Below the pieces are notes generated by a model, which worked only from the letters and a program-made list of their open reading frames with translations, was not told where the DNA came from and did no database searches. A DNA stretch of 64,000 bases from Cinnamomum chago (lineage: Eukaryota > Streptophyta > Magnoliopsida > Laurales > Lauraceae). The stretch is taken from NCBI GenBank assembly GCA_038049695.1, contig CP142451.1, forward strand, positions 126,515,501 through 126,579,500, written 5' to 3'. Shown here one piece after another: positions 11,180 to 23,984 of this stretch (position 1 is its first letter; each line of letters begins with the position of its first letter). The position numbers and the translations under genes are program-made.

Positions 11180-12469
11180 CCGATTTTTCTCCACTATTGC
11201 ACCAATACATACCGATTTATCAATGTGTAACCTAAACCATACAAATCCTCAACCATGAGTCTTTGTTCTAGGGCAGTATATTCCTCATCTCTTACATGCA
11301 GTGATGGTTCCCAGGTGTGCATAAGATAGTGGACAATGTGAAATTTGTTATATCTGGAGAACCTCATTTACTTGTAATAGTGTATTTTCGCCACTACATC
11401 ACAGTTCAGGTAAGTTTATAGGTTGGATATACTAGATTATTCCAGTGAAAAGACTTTTAACAATTTAAATTGAAGAGGAGAAAATCCCAACATGGTCACG
11501 ACAATGGAAGCCAATGAAATTCGTTTTGGGCACCTTGTGGCCCACACCTATATTTCTCCACCTTTTCTCCTCATTCAAATTGATTTTGATGGTCCTAAGA
11601 ATTCAGAACTTATTTATTTTTAGGTAGTTTTACGAAAAAGGCCTAAAATATTCCAATACCTTGAAATCATTCCAAAAATACGTGGATAGTTCAAATCAAT
11701 CGTCTCCTGTATGGCATCTTTTTCTAAGACCAAATTGCCCTTTACTTCTTCTTTTTTTTTTTTTTTGAGTAAAGGTTCAAACAACCATTGCTAACCAAAT
11801 GGAGTTAAACATCCACACACCTATTGTCCATCATGCACAATTTATCAAAAAAAGCAATTTTATAGAGAAAAAAAGTTTAAGGGAAAACTTGAGATGAGAT
11901 ATTCTCACTATCAACAATTTTTATTTTGGCTTGTCGTGAGCTGTAGTTCAACTATTTAGAGACACAGAATCCATGAATGCATGTTCTTGGCTGCAGCTCA
12001 ATTGGATACACAAATGCGCCTGGAAGAGTCGAGGCTAGAGCACCTGAGTTTTTTTTTTTTGCTAAGTTAGTGCATTCCCAGCAAAAAAAAAGAAAGAAAG
12101 TAAAAGAAATACTTCGCTATGTGGGAATTTTACAAAAAAAGGCGTAAAATATTCCTATACATTGAAATTGGTCCTCATATAAACGTATTGCCCAAATCGG
12201 TCCTCTCCTGAATCGCCCCTTTTCTAAGACCAAATTGCGCTTCACTTGTTTTTCAAGTATTCGCAAGTAATGTCTTGAGCTCTCAAGTGCCATTTATCAA
12301 ATTCATGAGTCAAAGTCCTTTGAAAAATTTCTAGCGATGCTATGCTGGTGTCTCTTTTTGAATTTTTATATCCTACAAACTCTAGAATGCCAATAACTGA
12401 ATGTTGGCTATGATGGAGAAACCCATACCTTTAGAGTTAATTGTCGTCAAACTGAAAGCCTACAAGTTT
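11180..12469 (+). other. MYB intron 2, nothing recognised
   Basis: AT-rich intron sequence with T runs near 11750-11766 and 12051-12060 that may be old retroposon tails. No open frame of note. Confidence 0.4.
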
Positions 12470-12650
12470 TTTTATTTTTTATTTTTTAGTGAAGGGTTCC
12501 TATCTCTTTGGGCCAGAATAATCCCTACAGGTGCATGAGAGAAAAATCGGATAAAATTCCCTTGTGGCCCTAATGTGGTATTGCAGTTTCGAACCCACAA
12601 TCTCTGAATGCAAACTGTGGTCCTAATTCAACTGTGCTACCCTTCGGGGT
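12470..12650 (-). mobile_element. tRNA-derived SINE
   Basis: Flanked by a perfect 9-bp duplication, TACAAGTTT, at 12461-12469 and 12651-12659. On the minus strand the head contains an A-box-like TAGCACAGTTG and, about 35 bases on, a B-box-like GGTTCGAAACTG, the internal polymerase III promoter of tRNA genes. The 3' end on that strand is A-rich (T-rich 12470-12487). Length (181 bp) fits plant SINEs. Confidence 0.8.
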
Positions 12651-12659
12651 TACAAGTTT

Positions 12660-13685
12660 GAAAAAAAAAAAAAAAAAAAAAAACAAGACATCAAAGGAAT
12701 TGAAAGAAAAAATGAGGAAATGAAAGAAATATCATACTCAGATATTGCTGGTACAATCGACGTTGGTGTGAGAGAAGACCTTTAAATGGCCTAAATACCC
12801 TCCAAAAATAGGTAAAGAAAAAGAATTTCCAGACGAGAAGATGAATTTGGTGTGAGAGGAACTAAAATGACATTTTTCGTCTAAGTGCATCTAATGTGTT
12901 TTCTTTAAATTCTCTTTTTTATTTTTTACCAAAAAATAGATTTTTATTTCCTGCCAATACACCATCAATATAATCCCAAGAAAAATCAAATATATCATTT
13001 TCTAAAGGGAGATAGATCTCGTATTTGGTTGAAATAATAGCCTTATTTAGACCAATCTGGAGTGCCACGTAATGAGAGAGTCACATCCAATCACTTTGAA
13101 AAAAAAAATCCCGTCTCCTGAAAAATTTCCTTACCCACGTGGTACCCTGATTGTACCAAACCGATCCAGAGCTATACCCCATCGCACATCAATCGCACAT
13201 CAATCAATATCATAGAAAAAGCAGCAATAATTACAAGGCCCCTCCTCGAAGCGAGATGCAGGTCCTACTTACAGTCCCCCAATGTTCGACGTGTCAGTGC
13301 CCATCAATGTCAAGAAAAAGCTTTACCGAGGGATGAAATTTCGAGTTACAGTTTGTTTTTGGTAGAATTCGAGTTACATTTGGCGTTTGTTGAAAGTCCC
13401 AGTCTACAGATATTATTATTGTTAATAAAGCACTTTTATAGATTCTTCTTAAAATATTTCTCATTTTTTATTTTGTTAGATTTCTCAATATTGTTTCAAA
13501 TTTCAATATTATGATAGAAAAGTTGTGATGTTTTTAGTACATCATAATATTAACAGGAAAACATCTTTCCAAGTAATTTGATGATATTATTGAAATATTG
13601 TCAAGATATAACAAATATTAGTGAAAACAATTAGTACGAGCAATGTTCATGTACCATATATTCAATCTAAGTGCATCACAAAACA
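12660..13685 (+). other. MYB intron 2, nothing recognised
   Basis: AT-rich. The part from about 13420 has weak similarity to 33110-33370 in the duplicate locus, so it is probably original intron sequence. Confidence 0.4.
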
Positions 13686-13689
13686 TATT

Positions 13690-14098
13690 AACACTATGTT
13701 TGGGAAGTGGGCAGGGCAGGGGAAGGAAAATTAATTTTACCTCCTCTTGTTTGGATAGTAAAAAAGTAGGGGAAAGAAAATTGAAAAAGTATAATTTGTT
13801 TTGTTTGTAAGGTAAAGAGACAATTACCATTTTATCTTTACTTTTACAAAAAAGATAAGAAACAAAAGGGCAATTTAGTTATTTTCCAAAAATTTCCCTC
13901 CCCCTCTCATATTTTTCCCCCATTTTTGAAGGAAAAAATTTAGAGTGGGCCCCACACTAATTTTACCCCCAAATTCCCTTCCCCCACTTTCCCTCCCCCC
14001 TTCCCAAACATCCTCAATTTCAACATTCCATCCATTTTCCCTTTCTGTTTTTTTTTTTTTCTTTCCCCTCATTTTACGTCCTTCCCAAATGATACCTA
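13690..14098. mobile_element. Putative MITE in MYB intron 2
   Basis: The ends are roughly inverted: ACTATGTTTGGGAAG at about 13691 and CTTCCCAAATGATACC at about 14081-14096. That pattern is common among plant hAT-type MITEs. The target duplication was not resolved. Short open frames inside are low-complexity. Confidence 0.5.
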
Positions 14099-15021
14099 AA
14101 ATAATAGCATCACAAATATTTTGAAAATATCACAAGAACATCATAGTATTTACCTAAAGCAGTAAACTTTCCGATAATATCATGAATATTTTAAAAATAC
14201 CAACAAATATTAAGATGTATCAAAACAAGAATGAAAAATAGGAAAAATCTATAAAATATTTTTTGACAATTCCTTATTTACTTAAATATTTATTATCTTA
14301 TTTGTTTCAAGATAAACTTAAGACATTTCCCCAACAATACTAGATAAATAATTCCACATTTGAAAGCATTCCAACATTTCTGGACCAATGGCAATTTTTC
14401 TGACACTGCGATATTCAATTCCATTTATCAAGGTAATTAATACAAATATTGTACAAAACTTGAGATTACAATGTTGTAAGTAGATCTAACAATGTTTTCC
14501 TTGAATACAGGTGGTCTCTGATTGCAGGTAGGCTTCCAGGAAGAACTGCAAATGATGTAAAGAACTACTGGAACTCTCACTTGAGCAGAAGGCTATCCTT
14601 GAAAAAAGGGGTGCAATCTCATATCAAATCAATGAAAGCTACTACCACAACTACTACTGCTAAGATTATAAGGCCTCAGCCTCGGACCTTCTCCCCTAAT
14701 TCAAAGTGGTTGAATGGGATCGGATCGTCCATCGTGGAAGCCCAACTAAAACAGACGTCCAATAATGCAACAATGCCAGGGTCCCCTCAAGAGGAGAGTG
14801 CGTTATGGTGGAAAAGTCTATTGGCTGAGGAGGAGGAGGATACATGGTGGTCGAAAGCTGTGGAAGTTGGAAAAGAAGAGGCGCTGCCTCTGAGCTTTGA
14901 GGTGGAGGAGATGGAGAGGATGAGGAAGGAAGGAGATGGGTTGATGATGGAAGGAGGGGGATTGGGTGGATGTGATAACATGCTTTTGGACATCGACCTT
15001 TGGGGTCTGTTGGAGACGTAA

Positions 15022-15526
15022 TGGTAAAAGTTAGCAAACCTGCCTTGCCTTTGAAATCTGAACTACTAAAAATCATGGTTTTTCTATGGATTGACACTCA
15101 CAGAATCCTCACACCAATTATTGTTGGATCCATCAACAGATTAATCATATTTTTTAGTGATCAATCTGAGGTCAGGTCAAGTCTAATTGAGGTGGAATTG
15201 GTCAATATCAATATATAGTGGCAGTTATATTGAGCTGTTTAAATTTTAAAGGTGGGCGATTCTAATGAATTAATTGGGTTGGTCTCTGAGATCGCATTCA
15301 TTGTGATTTTTCACATGTTGTGGTGACTTCATAACAGTACATGTGATAATTCAAGTGCACCAGTTCATAGCGTTTCAATTGTGAGCACGATTGTAATCTG
15401 TAGACGTGGGTTATACCCGAAGACTGCTTTGATTATTCATCTTCACACACTTGCATGCATGTATATATTGTGTATGATTTGATATGTTGCATATTACTTA
15501 AATTTCAGTTGAAATATGGATAACAT
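15022..15526 (+). other. MYB 3' flank
   Basis: No gene. The stretch 15100-15480 is similar to 35180-35885 downstream of the MYB pseudogene, for example a shared TGTAATCTGTAGACGTGG. This shows that the tandem duplication included 3' flanking DNA. Confidence 0.6.
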
Positions 15527-16177
15527 TAGGCACGTCAAATGGGCCGGGCCACGGCCCAGTAAACAGCACGGCCTACATGGCACGGCCCGTGACTTGGGCC
15601 GTGCTGGCCGAGGCGCCTAGGCCCGTTGGCCCGGCCCGCCAGGCACATGGGCTGCCCTCTGCTGCCCGCAAGGCCCACCCAACACTCGGTCCGCTAGGCT
15701 CGGCCCGGCCCAACAGCAAAAAACGGCTAGTTTTTTTTTTAAAAAAGTCCATTTTACCCCCAACAGTTATAAAACGGTCATATAAGGGATATTTGGTGTC
15801 ATTTTCCATTTTACTAAGTCTATAAATACCCTAACCCTCCCATTCTCATTTCTTACCAATTTACACACTCATTCCTCACCAATTTACACAACTCTCTCAC
15901 TCTTTATTCATTCTCTAGCTCTCTCTCAAAGCATTCAACTCTTTCACTCTCTGTAAGAAGTTTTTGAAGGGCAAAAGATCAAGTTATTAAGAGACAAGAT
16001 TAAAGGGGCCTTCAAAGATTTATAGGTATTTATATTATTTAAATTTGAGATTCCATATATATAAGTGTATATTATATTATATTAACTCTCATTTTCTCCC
16101 CTTTCTTATATTAATTATCACAAAAGAAGGCTATTAGCCCATTACTGTTATTATATATAAATTTTATTTTTTGAAAT

Positions 16178-18124
16178 ATGGCTAGAAGATTTCCCACATA
16201 ATCTTCTTTTGTTAATTTAGGGGAAGAAAAAGATTTTACTGAATTACAAGATGAAGTAGGTGATTTACCACCCCCCTTTCCTCAGACTTTCCGTAAGCCA
16301 ACAAAGAGGAATAGAACTTCAGTAGTTTGGGAGATATTTACAAGGTTTAATGTTATTGAAAATGGAAAGAAAGTTGAAAAGGCAAAATGCAAATTTTGTA
16401 GTAAGATTTATGGTGCCGAGTCAAAATCGGATACCGGCCATTTGACAAGAAATATGCAAAAATGTATAGCCTTACATAAGTCGGCGGATACAGGGACATG
16501 GATGCCTGGTTCACAAACCCAAATTTCTACTACTGGTGGTGGTAGGAGTAGTAGCAGTTTGAGTCTTTTTCTTTTAATGCATAAAGTATTAAACAAAATT
16601 TTGTTAAAATGATTGTGTTATTCGAATTACCATTTTCTTTTGTTAAAAATAAGTTTTTTTGAACAATGGGTCAAGGAATACTGTCAACCATAATTTTATA
16701 GTATTTCAAGAAATACGGTCAGAAATGATGCTATTAGACTCTGGCAAGAAGAGAAAACAAATATAAAAAATTACATTGCAGAAATTCCTGGTAGAATAGC
16801 CATAACCACAGATATGTGGACTTCTAAAGGGGGGTGATAGTTTTCTTTGTATTACTGCACATAACATAAATGCAAAATGGATTATTAATAAACGTATAAT
16901 TAGTTTTAGTTGTCTTGAATGGTCACATAATGACATTAGAATAAGTACATTTATTTTCAAAAAAACTAGATGAATATAATATTAAGGAAAAAGTGGCTAT
17001 AACTTTAGATAATGCCACTAATAATATAGTGACTATTGAATTAATGAGAATGCAGATGCCACTTGCAACTTTGATAGATAACTCTATCTTTCAAAATAGA
17101 TGTGTATGTCACATCTTAAATCTCCTTGCAAAAGTTGGTTTAAAGCATATTGTAAGTTACACAGATGCTATTAAAGACATTGGTAGATTTATTTTCTCCT
17201 CCGCACAGAGAAGACAATTGTATGCCCAAATATATGCGATGCAAGGCGTATCAACAATTAAAATGACTAAAGAGGTAAAACATAGATGTAATTCTGTGTA
17301 TGATTTGTTAAACAAGGCACTTGATCGAAAAAACTGTTTTGAATGAATTTTGTACTCTACATGCATAAGATTTGTTGATTAGTGATGAACATTGGGAGTT
17401 ATGTACCCATATAAGAGATATATTAGAAGCTTTTTATACTTCAATATTATTTTTTTCCGGGATATATTATCCCACATCTAATGAAGTTTTAATGAAGCTT
17501 TTTAAAATTAATTTACAATTTAGTAGATTTAGATATCATTTCTTACTGGGTAGCACTATTAGAAACATGGAAGAAAATTTTAATAAATATTAGAAAGAAG
17601 CTCCAATGACATTTTCTTTAGCTGTTGTATTTGATCTTACATTAAAACTAAGTGGTGTACAGTTTTTTATTGATGGAATAAATAAAAATAAAAATTATAT
17701 ATATTTAAATATTTTTTCAAATATAAGGGAAAATTTACTAGCACTTTTGTAATTTTATTGTGAGAAAATAGGTATAACTGAGCTTAATATTGGCCATTCA
17801 GAAGTCCAGCAAACAAGTGTTGGTGAGTGGGATGTGTGGTATTCTTCCCTTTCCACTGGCATGGCATCTAGCTCAAGCTCAAGTAACACTGTGACGAAGT
17901 TATCATCGTATCTTGACGTCAGTGTAATACGGGTGCAGGATGCATCTACTTTTGACTTTTAGCTAGCTTGGCGGAAGCAACAAGAAAGCGTTTATCCGGT
18001 GTTGACCGCCATGGCTCGTGATCTATTGACTTTTTCAATGTCTTCTGTAACATCAGAAAATGGTTTTAGTGCAGGTGGATGTGTGGTGGATGACAGAAGA
18101 GCAAATCTAATTGAAGAAATATTT
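16178..18124 (+). pseudogene. hAT transposase, N-terminal and central parts, decayed
   Basis: A BED-type zinc finger is readable near 16310-16470 (VVWEIFTRF, then CKFC and HLTRNMQKC). TTDMWTSKG, a family landmark, falls near 16800-16830. 16993-17346 reads TLDNATNN and CVCHILNLL of the RNase H-like core. 17372-17593 continues the transposase (HWELCTHIRDILEAFY). The dimerisation region appears at about 17950-18124 (AWRKQQESVYPVL, SSVTSENGFSAGG, DDRRANL). Many stops and frameshifts separate these pieces, so it is inactive. The family binds the element ends and excises it. The C-terminus resumes at about 27489. Confidence 0.85.
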
Positions 18125-18404
18125 GAGAATTTTCCGCAAGTATACGGTTGTCTCAAGTAATATAGACTATGAAAGTCCGAATATCGTTCCCACGAGGATT
18201 GTTACAAGAGAAATAACAATGATTAATGAAAAGGAGTATGAACTCAAATATAGCTAACAAATGCAAATGGAGATAACAAAAACAAGGAACAAGAAGCAAG
18301 ATATTAACAAGGAAAAAAAATGCAAACTAAAAGAAAACAAGAAACTAGATAACAAAGAGATGTAAGTAGAAATAAAAGAACTCAAAGAAGAACAAGGTTA
18401 GTAA

Positions 18405-20127
18405 TGTTAGGGATTTTGTATTTGCAATTTGATGGATGCATTAACATATTCACATCATTTGAATTTACACTCATGCATTGTTTTAGAAAATCTTGAAATC
18501 TGGTTTTATACATGCATTGCTTTTAAGATTTGTAAAAGTATTGTTTTATGCATGTTTTGTTTCTAAACTTGGATGCATTGGTTTTAGAATTCAAACTCTT
18601 TTGAAAACCTAATTCTTTGTGCATTATATTTGGAAAATCATTTTGAGAATTTAGGTTTGAACCTTGCATACATTCATCACTTTCAGAATCAGTTTTGTAT
18701 GTTTTTTTCATTTGAAAAGAGTTTTAGAAAATCAAGCTAGCCTATGAGTTTTAAATATTTCAAAATGTTTTAGACTTTTTATGTTCCATATTTTAAAACC
18801 CTTAAAATGATTTAAAACATGTTTTTAAGCTTGATTTATTGGCCCAAAAAGTTCCACAAAGAAAATCTTTGAAAGTTGCAAAACTGGAATTTGGGGCCTG
18901 GCAGTGTCGCCGGTCGACCGAGACCTGCTTCCCGGTCGACCGGGAACACTGTCGGTCGAGTGTGCAGGTTCTGAACTGAAACCTGCCAACGGTCAAAAAT
19001 ATGACCGTTGTGCCTTCCCGGTCGACCGAGACCTCTTTGCAGGTCGACCGAGGACTAGCCGTTGGGCACTTTTTGGCTATAAAGTCCATTCATTTCCAAC
19101 CCTTTTCAAGGCTTGACACATGAACTTTTGAGACCATTTTGGAGCCAAAGAAAGGGGAAGAAGTTGGAAAGGCTAGAGGGCTATTTGGAAATCAAATGCT
19201 TGAGTTTTAAAAAGGTAGATCTTTACTTGTATTTTGATTTCCATTCAAATGAAATCCATACATGCTTAAATCTTTGTTTTTCACTTATGCATGATTTCTA
19301 GAGAAGTTTAGCAAACTCATTATCATCTTTGGAATATTAAGAATGGTTTGCAAACTCTCTTGACTAATTCACATGTTCTTAGACTTTAATATTCATACAA
19401 CTTGTTTAGTTCATTTCTTCAAAGTTGTTTGAATCTTTTATATGATTAGTTTTATCTTCAATCATCATTTTATAAGCTTTGATTTTAAAATGCATCATGC
19501 ATTCATTTAGGAGCTTCATTGTAGAAATTGATTGAAGAAAAGCATTCATACACTTGTGCACACACTTTAACTTGTTTTAGTGTATGTTTGTAAGTTGAAT
19601 TAAACTTTCATATTAGCCTATGTAGAGGCAATTCAATTGTGCTTAAATTGTATCTCTTGGAGTGTTCTTTTGTGAAGACACCATCTTAGAGAAATCTTTA
19701 TTTGTAAAGGTTATTGCTTAGCCTAAGAAAAGCATTGTGTAAAGGTTATTGCTTAGCCTAAGAAAAACATCTTGTAAGGTTATTGCTTAGCCTATAAAAG
19801 CACATTGAGAGGTTGTTGTTTAGCCTAGAAAAACAACATTGTAAGGGTTATTGCTTAGCCTAGTAAAAAGCATACATAGTGGAAATCCGGTGGGGTGATT
19901 GGATCACAAGCCGGTAGTGGACGTAGGCATTGAGGCCGAACCACTATAAACATTGGTGTTGTGTTTGCTTGTGGTGATTTATTTATTAGCTTCCGCATTT
20001 TGTATGGTTAATCATCACATGTGACTAGTTGGTTTTAAAGAAGTTAAAATTTGTCTAAATTGGTCATAGTTGTAGCACACCCTATTCACCCCCCCTCCCT
20101 CTAGGGTTAGGATCCCAAGGACTTTCA
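18405..20127 (+). repeat. Copy A 5' LTR
   Basis: Starts TGTTAGGGATTTTG and ends CCCAAGGACTTTCA. It contains the palindrome cluster (18905-19060), a TATA-like CTATAAAG at about 19076-19083, and five units of a GGTTATTGCTTAGCC minisatellite at about 19705-19865. Confidence 0.93.
18905..19083 (+). promoter_or_regulatory. GGTCGACC palindrome cluster and TATA of copy A LTR
   Basis: CCGGTCGACCGA, CCCGGTCGACCGGG, a half-site GTCGGTCGAG, CCCGGTCGACCGAG and AGGTCGACCGAG follow each other over about 150 bases. An ACGGTCA...TGACCGT inverted pair sits between them. The cluster ends about 20 bases before CTATAAAG. Position suggests a U3 enhancer; binding by a protein is inference. Confidence 0.6.
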
Positions 20128-20142
20128 ATTGGTATCAGAGCC
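20128..20142 (+). promoter_or_regulatory. Primer-binding site, tRNA-Met type (copy A)
   Basis: TGGTATCAGAGCC lies two bases after the 5' LTR and matches the complement of the initiator tRNA-Met 3' end. Confidence 0.9.
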
Positions 20143-20228
20143 TCGTGCTCTATCTTATAGGATCAAGTGTTTGAAACTCTTGATTAGGTGTAAAAACCTA
20201 GAGTAAAAAACCCTAGAGTTGTGTTTAT

Positions 20229-21641
20229 ATGAAAATCATTAGAATGGACTCCACTATGCTAGACTTTGTAGATTCTTCTAGATCCCTCATTCTTCCATCT
20301 ATTGGAGATTCAAACCCTCAATCAAATGAATCTCAATGTGACATAAAAGAAGAAGAATTAATTGAAAATAAAGGAGATCTTCAACAAGCCTTTGAGGAAT
20401 TATATGAATTATCCTTAAAGACTGAAAAGAAAAACAAAAAGTTAGGAGAATAATCTAAAAGACTAAACAAAGAATTAGTCTATTCAAAAGATGAGCTTAG
20501 AAAGAAAGAAGAAGTCATAAATTGTTTAGAATCTAAGTTCATGATCTCCTTAAATAACCAATCTAACATTCAAGATGATCTAAGAGAATTAAAGATGGAT
20601 TATGATGATGTCAATAAGGAAAATTTAAAACTAAGAGATCAAATAAAAAGGCAAGATAAAGACTTTATCAATTTAGAAGCCAAGTTGATTAAAAGTAAGT
20701 TAAAAACCAAAGAACTTGGATCTAATGTTGTTAATGATCTAAAACTTGAATTAAAACTTGCCAATGAAGAGCTAAGCAAATATAAGGAAATTGAAAATGA
20801 ACTTTCAAAAGTAAAAAATGAAAATTCAATCCTTATAACCAAAGTCACTCAACTTGAAGGATATAAACAAAAGTATTAGTGCAAGTTTACCCAAAGTGAA
20901 GAAAGACTTGAAAAATTATTTAAATTGGGTAAACCTCATGGAGATAGGACGGGTATTGGATTTAATAGGAATATGTCATATGACCCTAAATTCACCAACA
21001 CTTTTGTGAAAGGTGAGTCCTCATTCTCTAGCACTCTTTCTCCCTTGCCCAAATCAAAATGTATTTATTGTGGCATTGAAGGGCATTTTAGGTTTGAGTG
21101 CAAACTAAGAAGAAGCCATGTGTCTAAACCCCTCCTTGAACCCAAAAATGTAGAATCTAAATCTATGAAGGGTAAGACACTAAAAATCAAAGAAGACTCC
21201 AAAAAGACTAAACAAGGTAAATCATTTAAAATGGAGTCTCCTAAGATAGATTCTAAGAAGTTTAGACAAGTTAAACCAAGCTTAAAAGAATCTATAAACA
21301 AAAAGCTTCTCAACCTCTCTCCCTTATATCAACCCATGAAAGAACTTTTGAATAAAGTAACAAAGATAAATCTAAAATTCAAAAGTCAAATAAAGGGAGA
21401 ATATAAGAAGAAAAGAAAAATGAACAAATCCCCTAAGAAACAAACTCACCAACATCAAAAGACTAATCACCAATCTAAGCTTAATTTAGTCAAATCTAAA
21501 TATCTTGGTGATAAGTTTAAATTGAAAATTTATCAAGTCAAATCTCCTTTAGTTGGTGAGAAGTCCAAACTAGACCTCAAAGTTCAACCCTCTCAAGACC
21601 TTAGGTGGATTCCAAAAGTTATTTACTTAGACAAACCTTAA
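20229..21641 (+). pseudogene. Copy A Gag-like ORF with two in-frame stops
   Basis: One frame runs through the region but is broken by TAA (20451-20453) and TAG (20877-20879). The copy B equivalents at these places are Glu codons. The N-terminal half is Lys/Glu/Asn-rich coiled coil. A CX2CX4HX4C knuckle (CIYCGIEGHFRFEC) comes before a Lys-rich tail ending DLRWIPKVIYLDKP. Order and motifs match the C-terminal part of SIRE-type Copia Gag, nucleocapsid included. No UBN2-type capsid domain is seen. It has one coiled-coil repeat fewer than copy B. Confidence 0.8.
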
Positions 21642-23984
21642 GGCCTTGAACCTCCTTGACCAACCTATTCTTTAATAGTTAAATATCTTTGTTGGTCATG
21701 TTGCATTTGCATTTTGCTTTTATATAGTTACATTCTTTAAAATGCATTGTTTCTTTATGATCAATTGATTTTGCTTTCATGCACCATTCCAAGTTACATG
21801 TCATGGTTTTCAAAAAACTTTTGATTATAATTTCAGCATGTTTGATTTGCTTTTTGCACACATAAGTTTTGCATTGCATTTCTACATGATTAATTGATTG
21901 TGATTTTAAAAGCTTTCATAGCTAATTTATTCATGATCAATTGTTGTTGCAAAATCATTTGTGTAGATGTCATAGTAATATTATTTGATCAAATGATTTG
22001 AATCAATTCAAGTTTTTCCATGGATTTCTAAGCTATACTTTTATATGGAAAATCATTGTTTTGAAAAATCAACTTGTATGTGTTTCTTTTAAGTTATATC
22101 TTTTAAAATACAATGTTGAAAATTGATCTTCAAAATCATTCTCTTTATGCTCATTGTTGGATTTTGTTTATCAAAATGATTTGAAGATTATTTGAAAGGA
22201 AATGCCTATAACATCATTAGTTATATTCATCTAAGCATGTTCCATGTTCTCATTTCCTTTTCTTTTGGTTTCATTATCTTAGAATTGGAGATGTATGTTG
22301 TTTGCATCTTTGCTTATTTAGTTATTCTTTTTATATGCAAATGACTATTGGTTCCATGTATGGTTGTGATCTTAGTAATATTTGTAGAAACCATACTAGA
22401 ACCCAAATCCATCCTCTATGCCTTATAGTCATTTCTATTTGGATGGTTATGATGTTGTTTCATGTATTTTCTCTAAGTGATATCATCCTTATACATGTTT
22501 CAACTTCATAATAGTGTTCTTGATCATATGAAACTCTTTGAAATCTATTCCTCATATTTCTATATGTTTGATGGATATCTTAGATGTTGAATTCATATGA
22601 TTTTGACACTTTGGAAATTGCATGCTTTACCAAGTTATATTCTTTTGCATTGCAATTTGCCTTGTTCATCACTATGCTCAATAGTCATATCTTTAAAAGT
22701 GATGAATATGCATTTATGATGCTTGATGGGATTTTGGGTTTGTCACATCCTTGCTTTTAATCATGTTGTCATATTCAATTGGTTTCATTTGGTATAACTT
22801 TCCATTGATTTCATATCCAATTGATATCTTATCTTGTGTATGTGATAGACCTTGTGTGCATTGGATTGAACTTGATAAGTAATATGATTGTTCCATGTCA
22901 CACACCATTAGCATCATAATGTTCATGTTTGCCACCTCTCTTGCTCTTATAGGTATATCTCATGACCACCATGTTTATGTGTTCATAATATTGGTTGGTT
23001 ATTAGTTGAGGTTGGCTTCATGCTTGAATTCATTTCACTCATCTTGCACTTTAATAGTCATATTTATTGATTGAATGAAATGATTTTCAAATCCTTCATA
23101 GCATATGATTTTCATAGTTATATTGATTGATGCTCTGTTTAGTAAACCCCATTTCATCATGGATAGCTCTAATTTGGATGTTTCCTAATAGTTATATTTT
23201 TAAATCCATTTTAGAGTGATTGTGTTTAATAGTCTTATCCTTAAATCTCAATTGGTATTCTTTGTTTTTCCAATTGATATCTATGATTGCTTTTCTCATT
23301 GACCTTGCTCTCTTTTGGCAATTTGATCATGTGAGCTTTATAGTTAAATGAATCTAATCATTTCCTTGAAGTTGACCCTCATTGGTAAAACCATCTTCTT
23401 CTTGCATCTAATAGTTAAATCTTTGTCAATATGTTGACAAAAGAAGAGTATGGATTGAGGGGGAGTGTAAACCTTCATAGGAAGTATTAGTTTTGATCAA
23501 ATTGACCCTTGGATTGACCCTTAGAGTCTAACTTCCATACATGATAGCCTGTTATGTACTTCATTTTCGATTTCATTTGTTAACAGGTGCTACTAAAGGT
23601 ATTTTCCTTATTTCATGTGTGTAGGTACCTTTGCAATTTAATGTCAAAGGGGGAGAGAGTTCAAGTACTCAAAGATCTCCTATTCTTCAAAGGGGGAGAG
23701 TGCCAAAGGGAGAGAGAGGCATGGTCAAAGGGGGAGAACAAATAGAAGGAAGAAAGCTTGGAGCTAAAGAAGATGCTTGGCCAAAGAGAGGAAGATGAAT
23801 AGAAAGCTTGAAAATTGATCAAGCACCAAGCATCAAGAAGATTGAAGAAAAGAGCCCAAGAGCCCTAGCTAAAAGGAGGAGCATCCAAGAAGATTTCTAG
23901 ACTTGTCCAGCTTAGGGGGAGCTGAAGACTTGTTGTGTTAATTCAATGATAAGTAAGTTGCCATCAAATTGCAAAGGGGGAGAT
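21642..23984 (+). other. Copy A non-coding 3' region with polypurine repeats
   Basis: AT-rich, with no pol motif in any frame. From about 23455 to 23984 the string AAGGGGGAG recurs several times; the last, CAAAGGGGGAGAT, directly precedes the 3' LTR and is the polypurine tract that primes plus-strand synthesis. Confidence 0.75.

Larger units (their letters stand above)
8944..15021 (+). pseudogene. R2R3-MYB transcription factor gene, anthocyanin subgroup 6 type, with nonsense codon
   Basis: Three exons: 8944-9079, 10244-10373 and 14511-15021; phases agree across both introns. Exon 1 gives the first part of R2 ([19 protein letters not shown]). Exon 2 gives the rest of R2 and the start of R3, with RRCGKSCRL and a bHLH-interaction motif ([13 protein letters not shown]). 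Exon 3 gives [20 protein letters not shown], a subgroup-6-like RPQPRTF and an acidic tail with DIDLWGLLE. These are hallmarks of PAP1/MYB113-like activators of anthocyanin synthesis acting in the nucleus with bHLH/WD40 partners. The Arg codon expected after CRL is TGA (10276-10278), consistent with CGA to TGA. Intron 2 starts with GC rather than GT (10374-10375). As read, the product stops within R2; a sequencing error is possible. Confidence 0.85.

Noticed and set aside
13875-14072. Minus-strand 65-residue frame
   Set aside because: Lys/Gly-rich low-complexity sequence inside a putative MITE.
15577-15825. 82-residue GC-rich frame at the hAT left end
   Set aside because: Falls in GGCCCG-type subterminal repeats; open on both strands for compositional reasons.
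18904-19116. Small frames rich in RPG/VDR across the LTR palindromes
   Set aside because: Created by the repeated GGTCGACC palindromes, present in all frames; not genes.
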